DNA of 15,664 nucleotides from Balneolales bacterium (GTDB lineage Bacteria; Bacteroidota; Rhodothermia; Balneolales; Natronogracilivirgulaceae): contig SLLW01000280.1 in assembly GCA_007133875.1 (NCBI GenBank), positions 1 to 15,664 on the forward strand. The letters are read 5' to 3'. Of this stretch, positions 7,198 to 13,917 are shown piece by piece. A program made the position numbers and the translations under genes. Position 1 is the stretch's first letter. Every line of letters begins with the position of its first letter. The notes below the pieces were generated by a model. That model was given only the letters and a program-made list of their open reading frames with translations, did not search any database and had not been told where the DNA came from.

Positions 7198-8257
7198 CAC
7201 GGATGCGTTTATACGATTTATAATCGGTACGGTCATTGTCGTGATCGTATTACTGATTCTCTACCGCTTTTTTACGCTGGTGTTATATGCCCTGATTGCC
7301 CTGGTCATCTCGTATATTCTCGATCCGTTTGTAAACCGTATGCAATCGGTTGGGATGAACCGTACCATGGCCATTAGCATTGTGGTTGCCTCACTCCTTC
7401 TGCTGTTTGTATGGTTTTCAAGTACCGTACTACCTGCGATAGCCAATCAGGTAATTGTACTCGGGCAGCAGCTCAATATCAATGCTATCCTCGCTGTAAC
7501 CGCTCAGATCGAAGACCAGATACTCGACAGGGCACCTTTCCTTCCGGAAGGCTTTTTGCGTGACAATGTTCCCTATGTGGCGGAAGTGCTGTTTCAAACC
7601 GATGACATTTCCCGCACTGTCAATAATATCCTTGGAATTTTTGCCAATATATTTTGGGCATTTCTTGTAATACCATTCGCCACATTTTTCATCCTGAAAG
7701 ACGGCGTTACCCTTCGCCGCAATATCCTTCAGTTGGTACCCAATAAATATTTTGAAACCGTACTTACCGGTATCGAAAAAGTTGAAAAGCGCCTGGTCAC
7801 CTATTTCAAAAGTGTCGGACTGCAAAGCATCATCATTGCGACTACCGCTACCATAACTCTCAATATTGTGGGGTTGAATAATGCGCTTTCGGTTGGTATA
7901 GCTGCCGGAGTTGCCAATATCATTCCCTATTTCGGGCCTATCATCGGTTATATTCTTTCCATTATCGTTTCGGTCCTCGAAACCGGTGATTTCTCCCTGG
8001 TGATCTATGTCGTTGGTGCCATTCTCATTACACAGATCATAGACAACATTTTTGTTCAACCTCTGCTCTTCTCAAGATCGGCTAACCTTCATCCTCTTGT
8101 GGTGCTTTTTGTTGTGATGACCGGTGCAGAACTTGCAGGAATTTTCGGAATGCTGATTGCCGTTCCACTGACTGCAATCATAGTCATCACCATTCAGCAA
8201 ATCCGATGGAGTCTGGATAATTACTATGTCTTCCGACCTGTTGACGGCCATCCTTAA
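7184..8257 (+). CDS. AI-2E/PerM-family transporter-like membrane protein
   Basis: This 357-residue polytopic membrane protein has the architecture of the AI-2E transporter (TqsA/PerM) family. Two hydrophobic segments lie near residues 11-27 and 30-47, a third near 62-83, a soluble region follows at about 85-150, and then there is a block of further helices. Family landmarks are ANIIPYFGPIIGYI (244-257) and the stretch from PLLFSRSANLHP (293-304) to GIFGMLIAVPLTAI (319-332). Characterised members export autoinducer-2 or act as sodium/proton antiporters, but most are uncharacterised, so substrate and direction are unknown here. ATG at 7184 is preferred over a TTG at 7178. It overlaps the recX stop by 14 bases, suggesting coupled translation. 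The end is 11 bases before the LD-carboxypeptidase gene. Confidence 0.88.
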   Translation: MKKLNTDAFIRFIIGTVIVVIVLLILYRFFTLVLYALIALVISYILDPFVNRMQSVGMNRTMAISIVVASLLLLFVWFSSTVLPAIANQVIVLGQQLNINAILAVTAQIEDQILDRAPFLPEGFLRDNVPYVAEVLFQTDDISRTVNNILGIFANIFWAFLVIPFATFFILKDGVTLRRNILQLVPNKYFETVLTGIEKVEKRLVTYFKSVGLQSIIIATTATITLNIVGLNNALSVGIAAGVANIIPYFGPIIGYILSIIVSVLETGDFSLVIYVVGAILITQIIDNIFVQPLLFSRSANLHPLVVLFVVMTGAELAGIFGMLIAVPLTAIIVITIQQIRWSLDNYYVFRPVDGHP

Positions 8258-8268
8258 CTGGTACTACC

Positions 8269-9192
8269 ATGATCTCTCTTCGTCCACTTCCACCAAAGGG
8301 AACTATTGGGATGATGGCTCCGTCATCACCAGTAGAAGAGGATAAGCTTGATCGTGGTGTACAGTATCTGGAAAAGCTCGGATACCGGGTAAAGGTCACT
8401 CCATCCTGTTATGCCAGAGAGCACTATCTTGCAGGCAGTGCCGCTATGCGTGCCACCGAGATGAATGAGTTGGTCAAAGATCCGTCTGTAGATGCCATTT
8501 TTTTCGCCCGTGGCGGTTTCGGCAGCTCAGCAATGCTTCCGCTGCTTGACTTTCGGGAAATTCGCTCTCAGCGAAAACTTATGGTCGGTTACAGCGATAT
8601 TACCGCCCTACAGTGGGGTATTTATGCCAGATGCGGCCTCCCATCGCTCTCGGCAGGAATGCCGGCGACCGACTTTTGCAACAAACCGGTCAATCCGAAA
8701 TTCGAAGAGCCGTTCTGGAAATTTATCGAAACAGGCCGGATTGATTACCAACTCACACCAGATGTAACAGTGGATCATGCGATGGTGAATGGTGTAGCAC
8801 TTCCGGGAACGCTGTCAGTCGCCGCAAAGTTGGCCGGTACCTCCTGGCTCCCATCACTCAAAAATACCATACTCATTCTCGAAGATGTCGGTGAATCCCG
8901 CCATAAAATCGAGGGCTATTTGTGGCAGGCAAAACTTGGCGGTTGGTTTGACAGCAGCAGTGCCGTGTTGTTTGGTGATTTCTCCCCCCCTGAAAAGGAG
9001 ACCTTCCCCGACAATCCGGATCTTGAAACGATTCTAAAACGCATCTTTGATGGATCCAAAGTGCCTTATATTATGGGAATTCCCTACGGCCATATCGACC
9101 ACAAAATTCCTTTTCCGGTTGGTCAGGAAATATCACTATCTTTGGGGCTGTCAGTAACCATCTCCAGTACCGATACTCTTTTCGATTTTTGA
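8269..9192 (+). CDS. ldcA: LD-carboxypeptidase (peptidase family S66), murein peptide recycling
   Basis: LdcA enzymes remove the terminal D-alanine from tetrapeptides recovered from peptidoglycan, in the cytoplasm, so that tripeptides can be reused. The 307-residue product is of normal length. The nucleophile is S109 in GYSDIT. The other members of the Ser-Glu-His triad are probably E205 in ILEDVGE and H275 in GHIDHKIPFPVG (274-285). The N-terminal APSSPV strand (18-23) and ARGGFGSS (80-87) are also typical. There is no signal peptide, in keeping with a cytosolic enzyme. A few relatives instead cleave microcin C-type antibiotics (MccF), which cannot be excluded, but the genomic setting next to wall-synthesis genes favours recycling. 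The stop codon overlaps the purN start (TTGA at 9189-9192). Confidence 0.88.
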   Translation: MISLRPLPPKGTIGMMAPSSPVEEDKLDRGVQYLEKLGYRVKVTPSCYAREHYLAGSAAMRATEMNELVKDPSVDAIFFARGGFGSSAMLPLLDFREIRSQRKLMVGYSDITALQWGIYARCGLPSLSAGMPATDFCNKPVNPKFEEPFWKFIETGRIDYQLTPDVTVDHAMVNGVALPGTLSVAAKLAGTSWLPSLKNTILILEDVGESRHKIEGYLWQAKLGGWFDSSSAVLFGDFSPPEKETFPDNPDLETILKRIFDGSKVPYIMGIPYGHIDHKIPFPVGQEISLSLGLSVTISSTDTLFDF

Positions 9193-9776
9193 GAACAAAA
9201 CGAATTACCGTTTTTGCTTCCGGATCCGGCTCCAACTTCAAAACTTTGCATCAGTCCGTTTTGAATGGTGAAATTCCTGCCTCCATAACAGCGCTTATCT
9301 CCGATAACCCCAAAGCCGGTGCGGTGACATATGCCCGGTCACAGAATATCCGGACCCACTTGCTCTTACCGTCCGACTTTGATGAAAGCGCCGCATATAC
9401 ACAGAAACTGGAGTCCATTCTTTCATTGGAAAACCCGGACCTGGTGGTACTTGCCGGTTATCTCAAAAAGATTCCGGATCACATTGTAGCGAAGTTTTCC
9501 GGCAAAATAATCAATATCCACCCATCGCTTTTGCCAAAATACGGAGGAGCGGGGTGGTACGGAATGCGTGTACACCGTGCCGTAATTGAAAACGGGGAAC
9601 AGGAATCCGGCTGTACGATCCACTATGTAAATGAAATTTATGACGAAGGACCCATTATTGCGCAGAGTCATGTAACGGTCAACCCGGATGACACTCCGGA
9701 ATCGCTGGCAAAAAAAGTTCAACAGGAAGAACATAAACTGTACCCCAGGGTCGTCCGGCAATTACTGGAAGAATAA
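9189..9776 (+). CDS. purN: Phosphoribosylglycinamide formyltransferase (GAR transformylase)
   Basis: PurN transfers a formyl group from 10-formyltetrahydrofolate to GAR in the third step of purine synthesis. The 195-residue protein has the phosphate-binding SGSGSN (residues 11-16), the catalytic pair N109 and H111 in NIHPSLLPKYGG, and the catalytic aspartate D152 in YDEGPI, equivalent to N106, H108 and D144 of E. coli. The GAGWYGMRVH segment after the SLLPKYGG motif is of the Bacteroidota type rather than the E. coli one. The start is taken as TTG at 9189 because the family begins a few residues before VFASGSGSN and no ATG is available there. It overlaps the preceding stop as TTGA, implying translational coupling. 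purH follows after 48 bases. Confidence 0.95.
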   Translation: MRTKRITVFASGSGSNFKTLHQSVLNGEIPASITALISDNPKAGAVTYARSQNIRTHLLLPSDFDESAAYTQKLESILSLENPDLVVLAGYLKKIPDHIVAKFSGKIINIHPSLLPKYGGAGWYGMRVHRAVIENGEQESGCTIHYVNEIYDEGPIIAQSHVTVNPDDTPESLAKKVQQEEHKLYPRVVRQLLEE

Positions 9777-9824
9777 CCCCTGATCCTGATCAATATCTAA
9801 AAACCAAAATTTCGATAGCTTCTC

Positions 9825-11405
9825 ATGACCGATTCTCTTGAAAAACTCACCAATCTTTCCATTAAACGTGCACTTATTTCCGTATCCGATAAATCCGGAG
9901 TAGTAGACCTGGCTAATGCATTGTACAGGAAGAATATTGAGATTATATCCACGGGTGGGACAGCAAACGCTCTTCGAAATGCCGGCATACCGGTCACCGA
10001 TGTGACGGAAATCACACAATTTCCCGAATGTCTTGACGGCCGGGTCAAAACGCTGCATCCAATGATCCATGGCGGTATCCTGGGAAGGCCGGAGATTGAG
10101 GAACATGCTAAAACGTTATTGTCGCTGAATATCCAGCCCATTCAGCTAGTCGTAGTGAACCTGTATCCCTTTCAGCAGGCGGTGTCCGACAAACCCGATG
10201 ATCTTGAGCATGCCGTAGAAAATATTGATATCGGTGGCCCTGCGATGGTCAGGGCAGCGGCAAAGAACTTTGAAAACGTATGTATACTTACCAGCCCCGC
10301 ACAATACGACACCTTTCTGAAAGAGTTGATGCAGCATGGAGTAGTAAGTGGTCCGACCCGTGCCTCTCTGGCTCAAAACGCATTCCGGCTTACTGCCGAA
10401 TATGATTCCCGTATTGCCGGACACCTCGACAACTTCGTCTCCGGATCCCATTCAGGGGACATTTCGCCATCAGACTCTCTCACAATTCAGGAACCCCTGT
10501 ATCAATCACTTCGGTACGGAGAAAACCCGCATCAGGCAGCAGGTGTCTACGGAGATCCCTCACGTTTTATCAACTGCTTCCACGGCAAGGATTTAAGTTA
10601 TAACAACTATCTTGATATCGATGCGGCATTACAGCTTGGGGCCGATTTCCAGGACAGCGAGGAGGCACTTTGTGCCATATTCAAGCATAACCTGCCCTGT
10701 GGTGTTGCCCTTGGTGCTGATAATAAAGAAGCCTGGGAGAAAGCTTTTTCGACAGACACGGTATCTCCCTTTGGCGGAATCGTATTGTTCAATCGTACGG
10801 TGGATAAGCAAACAGCAGAAGCGGTTGACAAAATCTTTACAGAGATCATTCTCGCTCCGGATTTTGAGGCTGGTGCCCTGGAATTATTGACAAAAAAAGC
10901 CAACCGACGTCTTATTCGTATAAAAAAATGGAGTGACCCCGCTGCGCAGGTGATCCGTTCCATTACCGGAGGGTATCTGCAGCAACAATCCGACTCCGGT
11001 TTTGAATCGGAGAGCCGGAATGTGGTAACAAAAAAACAACCGGATGAGAACCAGTTAAAAACGCTTGAATTTGCCTGGAAGGTGGTGAAGCATGTCAAAT
11101 CCAACGCCATTGTCTATGCGAGGGACTGTCAGACCATTGGCATCGGTACCGGCCAACCGAACCGTGTGGATTCCTCCCGATTTGCCGTCCGGAAAGCCCG
11201 TCACTTTGGTCATTCCCTGGAAGGGTCTGTGATCGCCTCTGATGCGTTCTTTCCATTTGCTGATGGTGTCGAAGAGGCAGCAAAAGCCGGCGCAACTGCT
11301 GTCATTCAGCCCGGTGGCAGCATTCGTGATACCGAAGTCATTGAAAAATCAGATGAGTACGGGCTTGTGATGCTATTCACCGGCAACCGACATTTCCGGC
11401 ATTAA
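9825..11405 (+). CDS. purH: Bifunctional AICAR transformylase / IMP cyclohydrolase
   Basis: PurH carries out the last two steps of IMP synthesis: formylation of AICAR and ring closure. The 526-residue length is normal for the fused enzyme. The N-terminal MGS-like cyclohydrolase domain (about 12-200) shows STGGTA (42-47), DGRVKTLHP (71-79) and DIGGPAM (135-141). The transformylase domain shows SLRYGENPHQ (228-237), SYNNYLDIDAA (258-268), the catalytic K287-H288 in FKHNLPCGVA, and the usual C-terminal ASDAFFPF and FTGNRHFRH. With purN upstream it supplies two folate-dependent purine steps in one transcription unit. No ribosome-binding site is apparent. The order purH-mreB is also found in Bacteroidota. 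Confidence 0.98.
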   Translation: MTDSLEKLTNLSIKRALISVSDKSGVVDLANALYRKNIEIISTGGTANALRNAGIPVTDVTEITQFPECLDGRVKTLHPMIHGGILGRPEIEEHAKTLLSLNIQPIQLVVVNLYPFQQAVSDKPDDLEHAVENIDIGGPAMVRAAAKNFENVCILTSPAQYDTFLKELMQHGVVSGPTRASLAQNAFRLTAEYDSRIAGHLDNFVSGSHSGDISPSDSLTIQEPLYQSLRYGENPHQAAGVYGDPSRFINCFHGKDLSYNNYLDIDAALQLGADFQDSEEALCAIFKHNLPCGVALGADNKEAWEKAFSTDTVSPFGGIVLFNRTVDKQTAEAVDKIFTEIILAPDFEAGALELLTKKANRRLIRIKKWSDPAAQVIRSITGGYLQQQSDSGFESESRNVVTKKQPDENQLKTLEFAWKVVKHVKSNAIVYARDCQTIGIGTGQPNRVDSSRFAVRKARHFGHSLEGSVIASDAFFPFADGVEEAAKAGATAVIQPGGSIRDTEVIEKSDEYGLVMLFTGNRHFRH

Positions 11406-11423
11406 ACCGGATCATATTTTTCA

Positions 11424-11443
11424 GAATTTCGATAAAGAAATTC
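11424..11443 (+). repeat. Perfect 7-bp inverted repeat downstream of purH
   Basis: GAATTTC at 11424-11430 and GAAATTC at 11437-11443 are perfectly complementary around a six-base loop. The stem is AT-rich and no U-run follows, so it is a weak terminator at best. It could be an operator or mRNA hairpin between purH and the mre genes. Confidence 0.35.
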
Positions 11444-11477
11444 GCATTATGCGTCTCATTATCGTAAATTAAGAAGT

Positions 11478-11483
11478 TATAAT
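11478..11483 (+). promoter_or_regulatory. Possible -10 element for an mreB promoter
   Basis: A perfect TATAAT lies 32 bases before the first mreB ATG, in an AT-rich 110-bp gap. There is no recognisable TTGACA-like sequence 16-18 bases upstream, so the call rests on the -10 match alone. If real, it would let the cell-elongation genes be expressed separately from purH. Confidence 0.3.
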
Positions 11484-11515
11484 TCCAGGCAATCTCTTGA
11501 TAATTACAATCCCTT

Positions 11516-12583
11516 ATGTCGCAGTCCGAAACCACGCAAAATCAGACAACCACTCATCAAAATAATTCCCGGGGTGGTATGTTTGACTGGCTTTACACCG
11601 ATATTGCCATTGATCTGGGTACCGCCAATACGCTCATCCACTCCCGAAACCATGGAATAGTTCTCAACGAACCCTCCATTGTAGCTCTCAACCTGGAAGG
11701 TCAGGCCGTAGCGATCGGACATGAAGCCCGGCTGATGCACGAAAAAACACACAAGAAAATCCGAACGGTCAGGCCATTGCGTGATGGCGTTATTGCCGAT
11801 TTCGAAGTCGCTGAACATATGATTCGCGGCATGATCAAAAAGGTGAAGGTGAGCTGGTACTCTACTACACGTAAAATGGTTGTCTGTGTACCAAGCGGTA
11901 TCACCGAAGTTGAAAAACGTGCCGTTCGAGACAGTGCAGAGCATGCCGGTGCCAAGGAGGTGTTTCTGGTGGATGAACCCATGGCGGCAGCTATCGGCAT
12001 CGGCCTGGATGTACATGAGCCGGTCGGAAACATGATTGTAGACATTGGCGGTGGCACCACCGAAATTGCCGTCATCGCACTGTCCGGTATCGTCTATTCG
12101 CAATCGGTTCGCCTGGGCGGTGATGAACTGAACGAAGATATTATCAATTATTTCCGCAGAAATCACAACCTGTTGATCGGTGAACGCACCGCCGAACAGG
12201 TTAAATGTCAGATCGGATCTGCCACCCCGCTCGATGAAGAACTTGAGCTGACCGTAAAGGGCCGCGATCTGGTCAATGGAGTTCCACGCACGCGTGTCGT
12301 AACATCAAAAGACATACGCGAAGCCATTTCCGAATCCGTTAATACCATAGTCGAGTCGGTTACGAAATCACTTGAACAGACACCGCCCGAATTGTCAGCG
12401 GATATTCTGGATCGGGGAATTTTTCTGACCGGCGGAGGGGCCTTATTGAAAAATCTCGACAAACTGATTATGGAAACGACCGATCTTCCGGTACATATAG
12501 CCGAAGATCCTCTGACTGCCGTAGTGCGCGGAACCGGGAAAGTTCTGGAAGACCTGAATTATTACCGGGCCATTCTCACCTGA
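11516..12583 (+). CDS. mreB: Rod shape-determining protein MreB
   Basis: MreB is the bacterial actin that forms membrane-associated filaments guiding the elongasome. The 355-residue protein has phosphate-1 motif DLGTANT (33-39), the LVDEPMAAAIG segment (151-161), phosphate-2 motif DIGGGTTE (176-183) and adenosine motif TGGGALL (305-311). Relative to typical MreB it has about 20 extra N-terminal residues rich in Gln, Thr, Ser and Asn before MFDWLYTDIAIDLG. The second ATG at 11579 would remove the extension and is preceded by a purine-rich GGGGTGG, whereas the first ATG has nothing like a ribosome-binding site. The shorter 334-residue form is therefore a serious alternative. mreC follows after 15 bases. 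Confidence 0.97.
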   Translation: MSQSETTQNQTTTHQNNSRGGMFDWLYTDIAIDLGTANTLIHSRNHGIVLNEPSIVALNLEGQAVAIGHEARLMHEKTHKKIRTVRPLRDGVIADFEVAEHMIRGMIKKVKVSWYSTTRKMVVCVPSGITEVEKRAVRDSAEHAGAKEVFLVDEPMAAAIGIGLDVHEPVGNMIVDIGGGTTEIAVIALSGIVYSQSVRLGGDELNEDIINYFRRNHNLLIGERTAEQVKCQIGSATPLDEELELTVKGRDLVNGVPRTRVVTSKDIREAISESVNTIVESVTKSLEQTPPELSADILDRGIFLTGGGALLKNLDKLIMETTDLPVHIAEDPLTAVVRGTGKVLEDLNYYRAILT

Positions 12584-12598
12584 CAGAATGACACGTGA

Positions 12599-13441
12599 AT
12601 GCAATTTTCACTTCGAAAGACGGAAGATATACAGGATCATATTCTTGCGGTAGCTTTTATCTTCCTGGCATTTCTTTTTTTGGTTGTACGCCACGAAGGC
12701 GGGCTGCAAACAGTACGTAAAGTCTCGGTCGTTGCTATCAGCTTCATGGAACAACCACTGGGTCAGTTTCGGGTGTATCGAACTGCGCTTCAGACCAATG
12801 AAGAATTGGGAAGGCAAAATATCATGCTTCAGGATGAGTTGAGCCGTCTTCGTTCTGTACAGGAGGAAAACCGTGCTTTACGGGATCTTATCGGACTCAG
12901 AGACACTCTGGATCACGATCTTGTTCCTGCAAAAATTGTTGCCAAAACCTTGACCGGTATCAATAACTCCCTGACCATCAACATTGGCAGCAGTGATGGT
13001 GTGGAACCGGGAATGGCACTGATTAACTCAGAAGGACTCATAGGGCAAGTTATCCTTACCTCATCAGGCCATGCTTTAGTTATGCCCTTTAATAATGCAC
13101 TATTCCGGGCCAGTGCACGGATACAGGGAAACCGTGCTTATGGAATTGTCTCATGGAATACCGAACAGCCCAACGAATTGGTGATGAACTACGTACCGCA
13201 GACCATCAATGTTGAAACAGGGTCTGTCGTGGAGACTTCAGGGTACAGTAATCAGTTTCCCGCAAGAATTCCGATTGGTACCGTTATTCGTACGGAATTT
13301 GAGGAAGGACGTGATACCCAGCAGATATTCATTCAACCATTTGTTCCGCTGCACCAGATTGCCGAAGCATTCATAGTCCGTTTTGAGCCCGAACCTGAAG
13401 TAGACGAATTGATTCTACAATATGAGGGGCTGTTTCAATGA
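12599..13441 (+). CDS. mreC: Rod shape-determining protein MreC
   Basis: MreC links cytoplasmic MreB and MreD to the periplasmic face of the wall-elongation complex and activates PBP2. The 280-residue product has one N-terminal membrane helix (residues 14-31), a coiled coil at about 63-97 with heptad-like LQDELSRLRSVQEENRALRD (77-96), and a periplasmic beta-domain from about 105 to 265, including the conserved NIGSSDGVEPGMAL and GLIGQV patterns (128-151). The length is typical. The ATG at 12599 is separated from mreB by 15 bases and is in the same frame, with a second TGA immediately before it. The stop overlaps mreD as ATGA. Confidence 0.95.
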   Translation: MQFSLRKTEDIQDHILAVAFIFLAFLFLVVRHEGGLQTVRKVSVVAISFMEQPLGQFRVYRTALQTNEELGRQNIMLQDELSRLRSVQEENRALRDLIGLRDTLDHDLVPAKIVAKTLTGINNSLTINIGSSDGVEPGMALINSEGLIGQVILTSSGHALVMPFNNALFRASARIQGNRAYGIVSWNTEQPNELVMNYVPQTINVETGSVVETSGYSNQFPARIPIGTVIRTEFEEGRDTQQIFIQPFVPLHQIAEAFIVRFEPEPEVDELILQYEGLFQ

Positions 13442-13908
13442 AATCGGATGTGTTTAAATTTGGTCTTATTGGATTTGCCGCTGTGATATTGCAGGTTGCC
13501 ATCTTTAATCATCTGGGTTATCGGTCGATCAGGGCGGACTTTCCGCTTTTAATCCTCATCTGGGTGATTACAACCCAAAGCCGGACCACCTCCCTTCTCT
13601 TCGCAGGGTATGTGGGTATTATGACTGATTTTTTTCATGACCTTTGGGGGCTTCACCTGCTTTCAAAAACGGTAACAACTTTGCTTGTCTACCGCTTTGT
13701 TCCCAGAATAGAAGAAACCCGTTTATTTTTTACACAAGTTTTTATTCTTTTGATCGTGATATCTTTGGTACATAATTTGTTTTTTTTAATTTCTGCAGTA
13801 TTCACCCAAATGTATCAGGCAGAACATGTCTTTTTTGAAATATTAATTGGAAGCAGCCTGTTGACCGCTGCATTTGGCAGTATCATTTACCTCCTTCGGG
13901 AGAACTAG
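13438..13908 (+). CDS. mreD: Rod shape-determining protein MreD
   Basis: MreD is the small integral membrane subunit of the elongasome. The 156-residue protein is almost entirely hydrophobic, with about five membrane segments near 7-24, 35-66 (probably two), 75-88, 98-121 and 132-152. The family pattern of an acidic FFHDLWG segment after the third helix (65-71) is present. The family is poorly conserved in sequence, so the assignment relies on topology, length and position between mreC and the PBP2 gene. The start overlaps the mreC stop (ATGA). The gene ends in two consecutive TAG codons (13906-13911), and the PBP2 ATG follows six bases later in the same frame. Confidence 0.9.
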   Translation: MKSDVFKFGLIGFAAVILQVAIFNHLGYRSIRADFPLLILIWVITTQSRTTSLLFAGYVGIMTDFFHDLWGLHLLSKTVTTLLVYRFVPRIEETRLFFTQVFILLIVISLVHNLFFLISAVFTQMYQAEHVFFEILIGSSLLTAAFGSIIYLLREN

Positions 13909-13917
13909 TAGAACATT

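Noticed and set aside
7430..8059. A 209-codon open frame on the minus strand over the AI-2E-family gene
   Set aside because: It mirrors the codon structure of the plus-strand membrane protein; the peptide is unlike any protein family and has no start context.
10607..11110. A 167-codon open frame on the minus strand over purH
   Set aside because: Lies wholly inside purH, whose reading frame and motifs are secure.
11504..12166. A 220-codon open frame on the minus strand over mreB
   Set aside because: It is antisense to a certain mreB with complete motifs, and its translation is of low quality (clusters of His, Cys, Asn) with no recognisable domain.
210..13911. Reassignment of TAG to an amino acid throughout the genome
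   Set aside because: RecA and MreD end at normal family lengths at their TAG codons, RecA-RecX and MreD-PBP2 fusions are not expected as sole products, and a doubled TAG after mreD looks like reinforced termination. Kept only as a testable idea in the findings.
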